From Caulobacter segnis (lineage in GTDB: Bacteria > Pseudomonadota > Alphaproteobacteria > Caulobacterales > Caulobacteraceae), in NCBI RefSeq assembly GCF_003243465.1, contig NZ_QFQZ01000005.1, forward strand, positions 1-64,000: 64,000 nt of DNA, in the 5' to 3' direction. A model generated the notes under the pieces. That model worked only from the letters and a program-made list of their open reading frames with translations, was not told the origin of the DNA and ran no database searches. Within the stretch, counting starts at the first letter, position 1. Every line of letters begins with the position of its first letter. The position numbers and the translations under genes were made by a program. Of this stretch, positions 36,108 to 45,301 are shown piece after piece.

Positions 36108-36863
36108 ATGGCCGTGTCCGCCGCCGCGTCGGAAGCAGGACAGCCGCCCGGTGAGCGCCGAGGCGGTGGTCGGCGGCATGACATCGGCGCGCCGGGCTTG
36201 GCGTGGGAATTCTTGCGGCGCAATCCCGAATATCACCTGACTTATGCCGGTTGGCGGCAGGAACGGCGCGAACCGACCGCGCCCATCGACCGACGCTGGG
36301 GCCTACGGTTCGCGGCCGATCCTCGGTTGGGCGCCGAGGAGGCCGCCGTCTTTTGGCTGCCGGAAGTCGCACCAGGCGTCGTTCTGCGGCTGGAAGCGGG
36401 CGAGGGCGGGTCTGCTGCGGCCGCCAAGTCCCTGCCTACCGGCCAATTGATGCGCGCCGAGGATGGGCTGCATCTGCGCACCGCGTGGGGTCTTCAGGTG
36501 CTGGTGCGCGGCGGCGACCCGATCGATCGGCCGCTCGTTGTCGCTCTGACCTATGACGAGCACTTGCGCCTCCGGGTGAGGGCGGTGGATGCCTTGGAGC
36601 GACTGTCGGCGGGGCGGCCGCCGCCGAAATCGCACCTGACCCGCGCCCAGTTCGCACGGCTCGACCGCTGCTTGGTGGCGCTCGACGGCACCTTGGCCGG
36701 CCAAAGCTACCGCACGATCGCCGAGAAGATTTTTGGGCGCCGCGCCCTGGTCGGCGAGCCTTGGAAAACGGCCGCGATCCGGGGCGCGACCATCCGGCTC
36801 GTGCAGACGGGCAGGGCGTTGATGAACGGCGGATACCTCAAGCTTCTGCGCGGCGGCCTCTGA
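36108..36863 (+). CDS. DUF2285 domain ICE regulator
   Basis: 251 residues if ATG 36108 is the start. N-terminal transcription-factor-like domain with GLAWEFLRRNPEYHLTYAGW, then the DUF2285 domain in the C-terminal half (AQFARLDRCLVALDGTLAGQ, RTIAEKIFGRRAL, IRGATIRLVQTGRALMNGGY). Such proteins sit before traG/trb blocks on alphaproteobacterial ICEs. The first ~25 residues are poorly conserved and the start is uncertain. Confidence 0.8.
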   Translation: MAVSAAASEAGQPPGERRGGGRRHDIGAPGLAWEFLRRNPEYHLTYAGWRQERREPTAPIDRRWGLRFAADPRLGAEEAAVFWLPEVAPGVVLRLEAGEGGSAAAAKSLPTGQLMRAEDGLHLRTAWGLQVLVRGGDPIDRPLVVALTYDEHLRLRVRAVDALERLSAGRPPPKSHLTRAQFARLDRCLVALDGTLAGQSYRTIAEKIFGRRALVGEPWKTAAIRGATIRLVQTGRALMNGGYLKLLRGGL

Positions 36864-36979
36864 CCCCTGGGGGTGACGAAGACGGCGCCCCCGGTCTTCG
36901 TCATCCCCTCGGGCGAAGACGCTACGCCAGCCTATCCCGACGACGCCGGCCGTATCCGGACGTCGCCGAGGACACGCCG

Positions 36980-37270
36980 ATGAGTCTGAGTGACGGAACC
37001 ACCCCTCCACGACATCTGAAGACCGCCGAGGCCGCGCGCTTCCTGGGCTTGTCGGATCGAACGATGGAAAAACATCGCTGCTACGGCACCGGCCCGGTCT
37101 ATCGGAAGATCGGCGGCCGCGTGGTCTACACGCTCGACGACTTGCAGGCCTGGTCGCAGCGGGGAGCCCGCATCTCGACCAAGGAAGCCGCCGCCGACGT
37201 CGTCCTCCCCGCCAAGCTGCACGCCGCGATCACGCCGCCCGATGCGGCCGACGAAAGCGATCCCAAGTGA
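36980..37270 (+). CDS. AlpA/excisionase-like HTH protein
   Basis: 96 residues. MerR-like HTH for DNA binding: HLKTAEAARFLGLSDRTMEK, YRKIGGRVVYTLDDLQAW. Small proteins of this kind act as excisionase or as activators of transfer genes. Its stop overlaps the GTG start of the DUF2840 gene by four bases. Confidence 0.85.
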   Translation: MSLSDGTTPPRHLKTAEAARFLGLSDRTMEKHRCYGTGPVYRKIGGRVVYTLDDLQAWSQRGARISTKEAAADVVLPAKLHAAITPPDAADESDPK

Positions 37271-37737
37271 GCGGGTCCGTGACAACCCGGGTCGAACTTC
37301 TATGGCTCGAGGGCCAGATCGAACGCTGGATCCGCTTCGGCCGACCGGTCGGCGAGCGCATCATCGACCGCCGAAATCGCGTCGTCGAGTTCGCGCCCGG
37401 AGCGATCTTCGCCCTGGTCCGCTGGCGCGCCGGCGACTACGGCACCGTCGAGTCCCGGATCGCGATCCTGCGGGCGGTCCGTCAAGGCGAGGCCTTCACC
37501 ACCCATCCCTTCGTCGCGCCCGGCGCGGAGATCCTGCTCAATCTCAGCGGATGGGCCAGGGTTCAGGCCGTGCTCGGGGCGATCGACGTCATCGAAGGAA
37601 TGGGTCTGCGGCCCGAGGACGCCGCGCCCGATCATTGGCGCCATGTCGGCGCCCGGATCGGTGTCGGCCTGCCGGCTCGACCTTATGACCGCGCTCGTCA
37701 TCGCGCCTGGTTGTTGCGGCGGAGGCTTGCGCGATGA
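37267..37737 (+). CDS. DUF2840 domain protein
   Basis: 156 residues, GTG start overlapping the stop of the upstream HTH gene. DUF2840 pattern: TRVELLWLEGQIERWIRFG, VEFAPGAIFALVRWRAGDYG, LLNLSGWARVQAVLGAID. Always found directly before traF on these ICEs; role unknown. Its end overlaps the traF ATG. Confidence 0.88.
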   Translation: MSGSVTTRVELLWLEGQIERWIRFGRPVGERIIDRRNRVVEFAPGAIFALVRWRAGDYGTVESRIAILRAVRQGEAFTTHPFVAPGAEILLNLSGWARVQAVLGAIDVIEGMGLRPEDAAPDHWRHVGARIGVGLPARPYDRARHRAWLLRRRLAR

Positions 37738-38246
37738 GCGGCCAGGATCGCCGTCCGCTGGTCCTTGGCGGCTTTGCGTGCGCGCTGCTGGCGGCGGGCT
37801 CGGCCTTCGCGCCGGTCAAGCGCGTGGTGCTCAACACCACGGCCAGTGCGCCGATCGGTTTCTACTGGCTGACCGACGAACCCCCGGCCGTTGGCGATCT
37901 GGCGCTGGTTCGGCCGCCCCCAGGGCTGGCGCAGTGGCTCGCGGTTCGCGGCTACCTTCCGCTCAATGTGCCGCTGATCAAGCACGTGGCGGCGGTCGAA
38001 GGTCAGTCCGTCTGCGCGCGTGACGAGGTGGTGGCGATAGATGGCCGGGTCGTCGGCGCTATCTTGAAGCGCGACCTGGTCGGCCGCCCTTTGCACGCGG
38101 CCGGGACGTGTCGCCGACTAGGTGATGGGGAGGTCTTTCTCCTCAATCCCGCCGCGCCCAGAAGCCTGGACGGCCGCTACTTCGGCCCCGTATCGCGCGA
38201 GTGCATTGTCGGCCGCCTGCATCCGCTGTGGACCTGGGGGCGCTGA
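37734..38246 (+). CDS. traF: Conjugative transfer peptidase TraF (S26 family)
   Basis: 170 residues. One N-terminal membrane segment (LVLGGFACALLAAGSAFA). Signal-peptidase-like dyad: Ser in TTASAPIGFYW and Lys in VPLIKHVAAVEG. TraF of IncP plasmids cyclises the TrbC pilin; trbC is present at 61327, so the same role is expected here. Confidence 0.9.
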   Translation: MSGQDRRPLVLGGFACALLAAGSAFAPVKRVVLNTTASAPIGFYWLTDEPPAVGDLALVRPPPGLAQWLAVRGYLPLNVPLIKHVAAVEGQSVCARDEVVAIDGRVVGAILKRDLVGRPLHAAGTCRRLGDGEVFLLNPAAPRSLDGRYFGPVSRECIVGRLHPLWTWGR

Positions 38247-38247
38247 G

Positions 38248-39084
38248 TTGACCGCCGCGAGCATCCTTTCCCTGTTCGGTCGTCTGCAGTGGCCTTTCCC
38301 CGTCCCGGCCAAGACCGCGTCGGCGGTTGCGCGCAGTCGTGGTCAAGGACGGCCCCCGGGCCGGCGCGCTGAGCGCGCTCGCCTTGACGACGGCGAGCAC
38401 GGCCGCACGCTTTTCAGCGCCGGGATCTCGGCAAGGACGCCGCGCGCCTGGCGCGCGACCACAGCCGTCTTCCTTCTGCTGACGGCGGCTCCGCCAGCCC
38501 TGGCCGAGCCGGCGCAACAACCGCCGCCGGCGTCGCCGACCAATTTAGTCAGCGCTGCGGTCGAGGAAGCGTCGGGTCGCTTCGGGTTACCGGTCAGCTG
38601 GATTGAGGCGGTGATCGCCGCCGAGAGCGGCGGCGATCCGAGGGCGATTTCCTCCAAGGGCGCGATGGGATTGATGCAGCTGATGCCGATCACCTGGCGC
38701 GAACTCCGTGCCGAACTCGGTCTTGGCGCAGACCCTTGGGACCGCCGTGACAACATCATCGCGGGCGCCGCTTACCTTCGACAGCTCTACGATCGCTTTG
38801 GGCGTGGCGGCTTCCTGGCTGCGTATAACGCCGGCCCCGCACGCTATCAGGCGATGCTCGACGGTGGGCGCAAGCTCCCCGCCGAGACGCTCGCCTATGT
38901 CGCGGTGGTCGAGGCGCGGATCGAGCGCTCGGCTGGTGGCGCGCGTCGCCAAATTCCGCCCAAGCCCCTCGATTGGCGAACCGCCGAGATCTTTGTGCCG
39001 TCTCGGAAGGCCCCGTCAAAGGGCGTCGAGCCGGGCGTCATGATCACGGTCATCGAGCCCTCCGACGAGGCGGTTCGTCCATGA
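38248..39084 (+). CDS. Lytic transglycosylase (VirB1-like)
   Basis: 278 residues from TTG 38248, one base after traF. Signal sequence (TTAVFLLLTAAPPALA, about residues 70-86) lies after a basic stretch, so a later start may be used. SLT domain: catalytic Glu in VIAAESGGDP, GAMGLMQLMP, AAYNAGP. It opens the peptidoglycan for the transfer apparatus. The stop overlaps the next ATG (ATGA). Confidence 0.85.
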   Translation: MTAASILSLFGRLQWPFPVPAKTASAVARSRGQGRPPGRRAERARLDDGEHGRTLFSAGISARTPRAWRATTAVFLLLTAAPPALAEPAQQPPPASPTNLVSAAVEEASGRFGLPVSWIEAVIAAESGGDPRAISSKGAMGLMQLMPITWRELRAELGLGADPWDRRDNIIAGAAYLRQLYDRFGRGGFLAAYNAGPARYQAMLDGGRKLPAETLAYVAVVEARIERSAGGARRQIPPKPLDWRTAEIFVPSRKAPSKGVEPGVMITVIEPSDEAVRP

Positions 39085-39317
39085 CCGCACGGCTCGAAGC
39101 AGCGTTGCTGAGATCGCTGGGAGGGTCGCAGAAGGGGAGGCAAAACAGGGCAGGGGAAGATGGCGAGATTAAAGGGCCGGGACCTTTTGGGTCCATGGCC
39201 TTGATGGTGCTCAGGAAATTCCGGGACCTCGGCTGGAGGCCAGGTCCCGGATTTCCAAGGTTTTTCAGCGCGTTCAGGGGCTTGTCCGGGACCTGGCTGC
39301 CAAGGCGGTCCCGATGA
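39081..39317 (+). CDS. Small ORF between transglycosylase and relaxase
   Basis: 78 residues. Both ends overlap neighbours through ATGA (39081-39084 and 39314-39317), suggesting translational coupling. Composition is basic and Gly-rich with no recognised family. The second half overlaps the CCGGGACCT repeat cluster, so the DNA may matter more than the peptide. Confidence 0.4.
   Translation: MTARLEAALLRSLGGSQKGRQNRAGEDGEIKGPGPFGSMALMVLRKFRDLGWRPGPGFPRFFSAFRGLSGTWLPRRSR
39177..39294. repeat. CCGGGACCT repeat cluster, candidate oriT
   Basis: CCGGGACCT occurs at 39177-39185, 39221-39229 and 39286-39294, and inverted (AGGTCCCGG) at 39242-39250, within 118 bases just before the relaxase start. The second and inverted copies form a 9-base stem with a 12-base loop. 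Repeats and a stem in this position are what an origin of transfer or relaxosome site looks like. Confidence 0.5.
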
Positions 39318-41029
39318 CCGACGAGAACGAGTTTTTCCTTCGGCTGGGTCGCATCGACGACCAGGGCGCGCGCATCGCGCCCCGTCCTCGCGGATTTGTC
39401 CAAGAGGTTCTGGGCGCCTCGCGCCGAAGCGGGCAGGGGGCGTTCGACCTGAAGGGGCGCCAAGGCCGTCGCCGTTCCGGACGGGGGCGTGACGCAGCGG
39501 CCCGGAGCCGCGGCGGCAGCCGGCGGGTCATCGTCAAGGCCAGGATCGTCCGTCACCGAGGCAGCCGCTACACGGCCGCGCCGCTGGCCATGCACATGCG
39601 CTACCTGCGGCGCGAGGGCGTGACTCGCGACGGCGCCCCCGCCGAGATGTTCGACCGTGACGGCGCGGCAGACCCTGCCGCCTTCGCCGAGCGTTGCCAG
39701 GACGACCGGCACCATTTTCGCTTTATCGTCTCGCCGGAGGACGCCGGCTCTCTGGACGACCTGCGCGCCACGACGCGCGATCTGATGGCTCAGGCCGAGA
39801 AGGACTTGGGCACGCGCCTGGACTGGGTGGCGGTCGACCACTGGAACACCGACCACCCGCATGTCCACGTTCTGATCCGCGGCGTCGGCGCCGATGGCCG
39901 CGACCTCATCATCGACGCCGACTACATGACCAAGGGCCTGCGCCAGCAGGCTGAGGCGTTGGTCTCGCTGGAACTGGGCCCGCGCTCGCCGGAGGAGATC
40001 GCCAGGAGCCTGGATCGTGAAGTTGACGTCGACCGGTGGACCAACCTGGACCGAACGCTGCGGGGGCGCATCGGCCCTGACGGTTTGGTCGATCTTCGTC
40101 CCTCCGCCGACGGTGGCGACCGTGTGCCGCCTCGCCTGATCGGGCGGGCCCAACACCTGAAACGCCTGGGCTTAGCCGACGAGCATGGCGGCCAGTGGCG
40201 GCTTGCCGATGACCTCGAACCTCGTCTACGCGCGCTGGGCGAGCGGGGCGATATCATCAAGACCTTGCACCGCGCGATCCGTGACGCCGATCGTGATCTG
40301 GCCGACCTCGCGATCCAGGCCGAACCCCTGGATGCGCCGATCGTCGGTCGGCTGGTCGATCGCGGCCTCCACGACGAGCACAGCGGCCGGGCCTATGTCG
40401 TGGTCGATGGCGTCGACGGGCGCCTGCATCACTTTCGGTTCAAGGACCTCGGCGCGACGGGTGACACGCCGGTCGGCGGTCTCGTCGAGGTCCGCTCGCG
40501 CCAGGCCCCCGGCGAGAAGCCGAGCCTCGACCTCATCCATCGGTCCGACCTCTCGCTTGATCGCCAGGTCAGCGCGTCGGGTGCGACCTGGCTGGATCGA
40601 CAGCTTGTCGTCCGCGAGCCGACGCCGCTCGCCGACGGCGGGTTCGGACGAGAGGTTCGTGACGCTCTGGAGCGCCGTCGCACGCACCTGCAGGCCAGCG
40701 GCCTGGCTGATCGCCTGGGCCGACCGCGGGCGGGGCTCGTGGCGGGTCTTCGCGCCCAGGAGCTGGCGCGCGTCGCCGGCAACATCGCCGCCGAGACCGG
40801 CGGGACCTGGAACCCGGTCAAGGCCGGCGACCCGATCGCCGGCATCTATCAACGGCGGCTCGACCTGGTGTCGGGCCGGTTCGCGATGATCGAGGACGGA
40901 CTGGGCTTCCAGCTCGTGCCCTGGACGCGAGGGCTGGAGGAACAGCTGGGCCGGGAGGTGAGGGGCGTCGTCAGCACGGGCGGCGGCATCGACTGGGCGT
41001 TGGGGCGCAAGCGGGGGATCGGGCTTTGA
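39314..41029 (+). CDS. DUF3363 relaxase (VirD2-like)
   Basis: 571 residues. N-terminal relaxase half: MHMRYLRREGV, DDRHHFRFIVSPEDAG, and the metal-binding HPHVHVLIRG with its histidine triad. DUF3363 domain in the C-terminal half (HHFRFKDLGATGDTPVGGLV in pieces). It would nick oriT and pilot the strand through TraG and the Trb channel. Confidence 0.9.
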   Translation: MTDENEFFLRLGRIDDQGARIAPRPRGFVQEVLGASRRSGQGAFDLKGRQGRRRSGRGRDAAARSRGGSRRVIVKARIVRHRGSRYTAAPLAMHMRYLRREGVTRDGAPAEMFDRDGAADPAAFAERCQDDRHHFRFIVSPEDAGSLDDLRATTRDLMAQAEKDLGTRLDWVAVDHWNTDHPHVHVLIRGVGADGRDLIIDADYMTKGLRQQAEALVSLELGPRSPEEIARSLDREVDVDRWTNLDRTLRGRIGPDGLVDLRPSADGGDRVPPRLIGRAQHLKRLGLADEHGGQWRLADDLEPRLRALGERGDIIKTLHRAIRDADRDLADLAIQAEPLDAPIVGRLVDRGLHDEHSGRAYVVVDGVDGRLHHFRFKDLGATGDTPVGGLVEVRSRQAPGEKPSLDLIHRSDLSLDRQVSASGATWLDRQLVVREPTPLADGGFGREVRDALERRRTHLQASGLADRLGRPRAGLVAGLRAQELARVAGNIAAETGGTWNPVKAGDPIAGIYQRRLDLVSGRFAMIEDGLGFQLVPWTRGLEEQLGREVRGVVSTGGGIDWALGRKRGIGL

Positions 41030-41045
41030 AGAGCGAGATCCGCAG

Positions 41046-43001
41046 ATGACCGGTACGAAAATCCTCTGGGGCCAGATCCTCGTGGTCGGCCTTCTGGCGC
41101 TGGCAGGCATATGGCTGGCCACCGAATGGACGGCCTGGCGGCTGGGCTTCCAGCCGCAGCTGGGGCCGCCCTGGTTTTGGCTCGGGCGCTGGCCGATCTA
41201 TCCGCCGCCGGCCTTCTTCGTGTGGTGGTTCGTCTACGAGGCCTATGCGCCAGACGTGTTCGCGCGCGGCGCGTTCATGGCGGCCGGCGGCGCCTTGATC
41301 GCCGTCGTCGTAGCGATCGGCATGTCGATCTGGCGCGCGCGCGAGGCCAAGAAAGTGACGACCTATGGCTCGGCGCGATGGTCGACGGTGGAGGAGGCCA
41401 GGGCAGCCGGGCTGCTCGGCGCCGATGGCGTGGTGCTCGGCCGGATGAAGGATCACTACCTCCGCCACGATGGTCCTGAGCATATCCTCGGTTTCGCGCC
41501 GACCCGGTCGGGCAAGGGCGTGGGCTTGGTCGTGCCGACCCTGCTGACCTGGCCGGGCTCCGCGGTCGTCCACGATATCAAGGGGGAAAACTGGCAGCTA
41601 ACGGCGGCCTGCCGCGCAAAGGTGGGACCGGTTCTGCTGTTCGATCCGACTAACGCCGCGTCCAGCGCCTACAACCCTTTGCTGGAGGTGCGGCGAGGAC
41701 CGACCGAGGTCCGCGACGTGCAGAATATCGCCGACATCCTGGTCGATCCCGATGGTGCGCTAGAGCGTAGGTCGCACTGGGACAAGACCAGCCACAGCTT
41801 GTTGGTCGGGGCCATCCTACACGTTCTCTACGCGGAAGCCGACAAGACGCTGGCCGGGGTCGCCAACTTTCTGGCCGATCCGCGGCGGACCATCGAGGCC
41901 ACGCTTCGGGCGATGATGGCCACGCGGCACCTGGGTGACAGCGTCCACCCGGTAGTGGCCAGCGCTGCCCGCGAACTCCTGAACAAGAGCGACAATGAAC
42001 GCTCGGGCGTGCTGTCCACGGCTATGTCGTTTCTAGGTCTCTACCGCGATCCAATCGTTTCGGCGGTGACCGCGCGGTGTGACTGGCGCATCGACGACCT
42101 CGTCGTAGCCGGTCGGCCGGTGACTCTCTACCTTGTCGTGCCGCCGTCGGATATCAGCCGCACCCGCCCGCTCATCAGGTTGATCCTCAATCAGATCGGC
42201 CGGCGACTGACCGAGGGGTTGGAGAAAGCGCGCCATCGTCCGCGCCTGCTGATGATGCTCGACGAGTTTCCAGCGCTGGGGCGGCTCGACTTCTTCGAGC
42301 AGGCCATGGCGTTCATGGCCGGCTACCGGATCAAGGCCTTTTTGATCGCGCAATCGCTCAACCAGATCGCTAAGGCCTACGGGGAGAACAACTCCATCCT
42401 CGACAACTGCCATGTCCGGGTAGCGTTCTCGACCAACGACGAGCGCACCGCGCGCCGCATCAGCGACAGCCTGGGCACCGCCACAGAGATGAGGGCGATG
42501 AAGAATTACGCCGGGCACAGGCTTTCCCCCTGGCTTGGCCATTTGATGGTCAGCCGCCAGGAAACGGCCCGGCCGCTCCTTACGCCAGGGGAGGTGATGC
42601 AGCTTCCACCGGACGAGGCGATCATTCAGGTGTCTGGCGTGCCGCCCATCCGGGCGACGAAGGTCCGATACTATGTCGACGCGGAGCTCACCAGCCGGGT
42701 GGCTGATCCGCCCCAGCAGTTGCAGGCGCTTAGCGCCGGCGCGGCCGCCATGTGGACCACGACGATCTCGGCGGTGGCGTCGTCCGGGAGCCGCCCTGGC
42801 GAGGCCACCGATGAAGGTGGCCACCGGCTGGAGCCGGAATTCGAAGCGCCGGCCGAGCCGGCGCCGGAACCGCCTGCGCCCGAGACGTGGCTGGACCCTA
42901 ATCCCGACGCCGACGAGTCCGTCCAGGCCGAGCAAGCCCGCCGGTTCCGGGCTGCGGCCAGGCAGGCCAGCCTCGACCCTGACGACGGTATTCCGCTGTG
43001 A
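41046..43001 (+). CDS. traG: Type IV coupling protein TraG/VirD4
   Basis: 651 residues. Two or three N-terminal membrane segments (about 8-95), Walker A in APTRSGKGVGLVVP, Walker B in LLMMLDEFPALG. Links the relaxosome to the secretion channel. The C-terminal ~80 residues are Ala/Pro/Glu-rich. 16 bases downstream of the relaxase gene. Confidence 0.93.
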   Translation: MTGTKILWGQILVVGLLALAGIWLATEWTAWRLGFQPQLGPPWFWLGRWPIYPPPAFFVWWFVYEAYAPDVFARGAFMAAGGALIAVVVAIGMSIWRAREAKKVTTYGSARWSTVEEARAAGLLGADGVVLGRMKDHYLRHDGPEHILGFAPTRSGKGVGLVVPTLLTWPGSAVVHDIKGENWQLTAACRAKVGPVLLFDPTNAASSAYNPLLEVRRGPTEVRDVQNIADILVDPDGALERRSHWDKTSHSLLVGAILHVLYAEADKTLAGVANFLADPRRTIEATLRAMMATRHLGDSVHPVVASAARELLNKSDNERSGVLSTAMSFLGLYRDPIVSAVTARCDWRIDDLVVAGRPVTLYLVVPPSDISRTRPLIRLILNQIGRRLTEGLEKARHRPRLLMMLDEFPALGRLDFFEQAMAFMAGYRIKAFLIAQSLNQIAKAYGENNSILDNCHVRVAFSTNDERTARRISDSLGTATEMRAMKNYAGHRLSPWLGHLMVSRQETARPLLTPGEVMQLPPDEAIIQVSGVPPIRATKVRYYVDAELTSRVADPPQQLQALSAGAAAMWTTTISAVASSGSRPGEATDEGGHRLEPEFEAPAEPAPEPPAPETWLDPNPDADESVQAEQARRFRAAARQASLDPDDGIPL

Positions 43002-43008
43002 GGGTGCG

Positions 43009-43425
43009 ATGAAGGTTCAGACCAAGGTCTTTTTGGCGCGTGACCTCGTCCTGGCGCTCGACGAGGCGTCGCGACGGATGAAGCGGTCCAAGTCGGAGAT
43101 CGTTCAGGCCGCGGTCGCCAGTTATCTCTCCCCTGACGGAGACGAGGCGGCCGAGGCTGCGGTGGTGCGCCGCCTGGATCGTATTGGCCGGGAGCTTGAG
43201 CGCCAGGGAAGAGACTTGACGATCTCTAACGAGGCGATCGCCCTCTTCGTGAAGGCGTGGCTGACCGCGACGCCGAGCCTGAGCGCTGGGGATCAGAAAG
43301 CCCAGAACGCCAAGGGGCAGGAGCGATACTCGGGATTTCTGGATGCTCTGGCGCGGCGGTTGGCATCGGGCCGACTACTGCGTACCGAGGTACTGGACGA
43401 TCGCCCTCCGAACGCCGCAACGTGA
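43009..43425 (+). CDS. CopG-like ribbon-helix-helix protein
   Basis: 138 residues from ATG 43009. RHH fold at the N-terminus: MKVQTKVFLARDLVLALDEA, RMKRSKSEIVQAAVASYL. This gene sits between traG and trbB on related ICEs and may regulate trb. Here the 16.9-kb second cargo separates it from trbB. Confidence 0.85.
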   Translation: MKVQTKVFLARDLVLALDEASRRMKRSKSEIVQAAVASYLSPDGDEAAEAAVVRRLDRIGRELERQGRDLTISNEAIALFVKAWLTATPSLSAGDQKAQNAKGQERYSGFLDALARRLASGRLLRTEVLDDRPPNAAT

Positions 43426-43535
43426 CTCACCGCCTCCGTTGGGAAGGTCTGCTTTATGGCAAGGTGGGAGGAGGCTACTGCACGGACGTGAGCGCCAGCA
43501 TAATCGGGCGCATCACGTCCAGTGCTTGGCCGAGG

Positions 43536-44186
43536 TCATCGATCGGAAGATCGGTTCACCTGGCGGCTGAAAAGGGCCGCCGCGCCCAAGAACAGCAGCA
43601 TCGTCCCCAGATTCCAGCCCAGGACCATGGCCGTGGCGTCCAGTGGATGGAACATCGACAGCGCCGTGGCGGTGATGGCCGACACGGCCAGGCTGCCCAT
43701 GAGGATCACGGGCGTTGGCCGTAAGGCGGCGGTGTGGCGCAGCATGACTAGCATCAGCACTGAAAGCGGCAGGCTGGTTAGGACCATTGTCGATAGGCAG
43801 CTGGACGCCGCGCTGACCGTGACCGCGCCGGGCGGAACCGGCGTCCAGGCGGCGAAGCACTGATAGCCTATCGTAGATAGCCAGACGATGAGCGTCGGCG
43901 CGGGCAGCAGCAGCCAGCAGCGCGACCTATCGGGCAGGCTGGCCATGAAGGCGGCGATGGCGGCCAGCACGCCGGTCAGGAGGCACGAAATCATGTTGAG
44001 GGCGAAGACCGTGTCGCGCATGCGTTCGGCGAACTGAGGACGCACGCCGTGCCCCAACGTGATCAGGGTCATCAGAACGGCGGCCACCGCTAGCCAGATG
44101 AAGGCGCGCCAAAGCGGCGGACGCAGCCGTCTGACAGGGGCGGCGCTTTCGGCCAACGAACGGACGAGGTCGGAGGTGTCCATCAC
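43536..44186 (-). CDS. nrsF: Anti-sigma factor NrsF (DUF1109)
   Basis: 216 residues. Six predicted membrane helices (for example FIWLAVAAVLMTLITLG, NMISCLLTGVLAAIAAF, LPLSVLMLVMLRH). Cysteines lie in MISCLL, SRCWLL, GYQCFA and ASSCLS; conserved cysteines in C. crescentus NrsF are needed for the metal response. GTG start overlaps the sigF stop. Last gene of the bufferin operon. Confidence 0.88.
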   Translation of the reverse strand: MMDTSDLVRSLAESAAPVRRLRPPLWRAFIWLAVAAVLMTLITLGHGVRPQFAERMRDTVFALNMISCLLTGVLAAIAAFMASLPDRSRCWLLLPAPTLIVWLSTIGYQCFAAWTPVPPGAVTVSAASSCLSTMVLTSLPLSVLMLVMLRHTAALRPTPVILMGSLAVSAITATALSMFHPLDATAMVLGWNLGTMLLFLGAAALFSRQVNRSSDR

Positions 44187-44800
44187 GAATCCTTCCGATC
44201 CGCGAGCATGGCGCGCAAGCTCTGAAGCGCGCGATGCGTCGCCATCTTGAGGGACGCGACCGAAAGACCGGTCTCGGACGACGCCTCCTTCAACGACAGT
44301 TCCTTTAGCTTGAGCAGGTCGATGGCTTTGCGCTGGACCGGGGGCAGACTGCCTATCGCCTCCTCCAGGCGCCCCTTGTCCAGCACCATGTGGGATTCTT
44401 GTAGGGTGGTCGGGGCGTGATGCTCCATGTCCATCTCCGTCTCCCGACGGATGGTCCGGCCCAGTCGTCGTAGCCGGTCGATGGCGCGCCGGTCGGCGAT
44501 CCCGACCAGCCAGGGCCCGAACGGTCGGGACGGATCATAGGTGTGCCGGATGGAATGCAGGGTGAGCAAGATGTCCTGAACCGTGTCCTCGATGTCCCAG
44601 GCTTCCTTGTGCCACCGGCGCACTCGGGACCGGAGATAGGGCGTGATCTCGCGCAGCAGGCGCAGATAAGCCGCCTTGTCGCCATCCTGGGCGCGGGCCA
44701 TCAGGATCGTCCAGTCGATGTCGCGCGCGTTCCCATCCGGCCGATCGGATTCCCGCTCGGCGCTGACCAGACGCAGACGTGGCTCTTTATCGGTGTTCAT
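44183..44800 (-). CDS. sigF: ECF sigma factor SigF
   Basis: 205 residues. Region 2 (about 55-110: VRRWHKEAWDIEDTVQDIL) and region 4 (about 140-195: LPPVQRKAIDLLKLKELSLK, TGLSVASLKMATHRAL). In C. crescentus SigF with NrsF responds to chromium/cadmium-type stress and drives bufferin genes. It should read the GTTACC-N16-CGAA promoters at 47521 and 47960. Confidence 0.9.
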   Translation of the reverse strand: MNTDKEPRLRLVSAERESDRPDGNARDIDWTILMARAQDGDKAAYLRLLREITPYLRSRVRRWHKEAWDIEDTVQDILLTLHSIRHTYDPSRPFGPWLVGIADRRAIDRLRRLGRTIRRETEMDMEHHAPTTLQESHMVLDKGRLEEAIGSLPPVQRKAIDLLKLKELSLKEASSETGLSVASLKMATHRALQSLRAMLADRKDS

Positions 44801-44818
44801 CGGCTAGCCCACTGGATT

Positions 44819-45301
44819 TCAGGGGCTGGGAAGAGCGCGATCAATCCAGCGATCGATCGACAGGCCGCCAGGGCCCAGGGTGACGACGCCCAAGGCAAGC
44901 GCGGCCCAATAGAGGTGAAAATTCGCCCAGCCATCGGGGAAAACCAGCTGGATCACGGCAGTCATGACCAGCAGGCCAAGGGCCGCCAGCCGAGTCCCAA
45001 AGCCCAACAACAGCAGGACCGGCAGGCCGATTTCGGCGCAAGCCGTCAGCCACGCCAGAAGATCGGGCGCCGGCAAAGGATATTCCGCGCCCAGGACATG
45101 GAGCCGGAACTGTTCCTTGAAGAGATAGAGCGTGCCGGCCGACAGCCCCCCCGGGCCGTCCCAACGCGTCAGGCCCGAGCGCAGGAACGGAAGGGCCAGG
45201 GCCAGGCGCACTAACGGTGGCGCGGCCTTGGCCGCTAGCGCGGTGACACTTTCGAGCCCGCCACGAAACCGCCGGGCCAGATCGTCGAGGCGGCAGATCA
45301 T
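44819..45301 (-). CDS. DoxX family membrane protein
   Basis: 160 residues, four membrane segments (LVRLALALPFLRSGL, GLPVLLLLGFGTRLAAL, LLVMTAVIQLVFP, YWAALALGVVTLG). DoxX proteins accompany the DUF2063-DUF692-DUF2282 genes in bufferin operons. ATG overlaps the stop of the DUF2063 gene. Confidence 0.88.
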   Translation of the reverse strand: MICRLDDLARRFRGGLESVTALAAKAAPPLVRLALALPFLRSGLTRWDGPGGLSAGTLYLFKEQFRLHVLGAEYPLPAPDLLAWLTACAEIGLPVLLLLGFGTRLAALGLLVMTAVIQLVFPDGWANFHLYWAALALGVVTLGPGGLSIDRWIDRALPSP

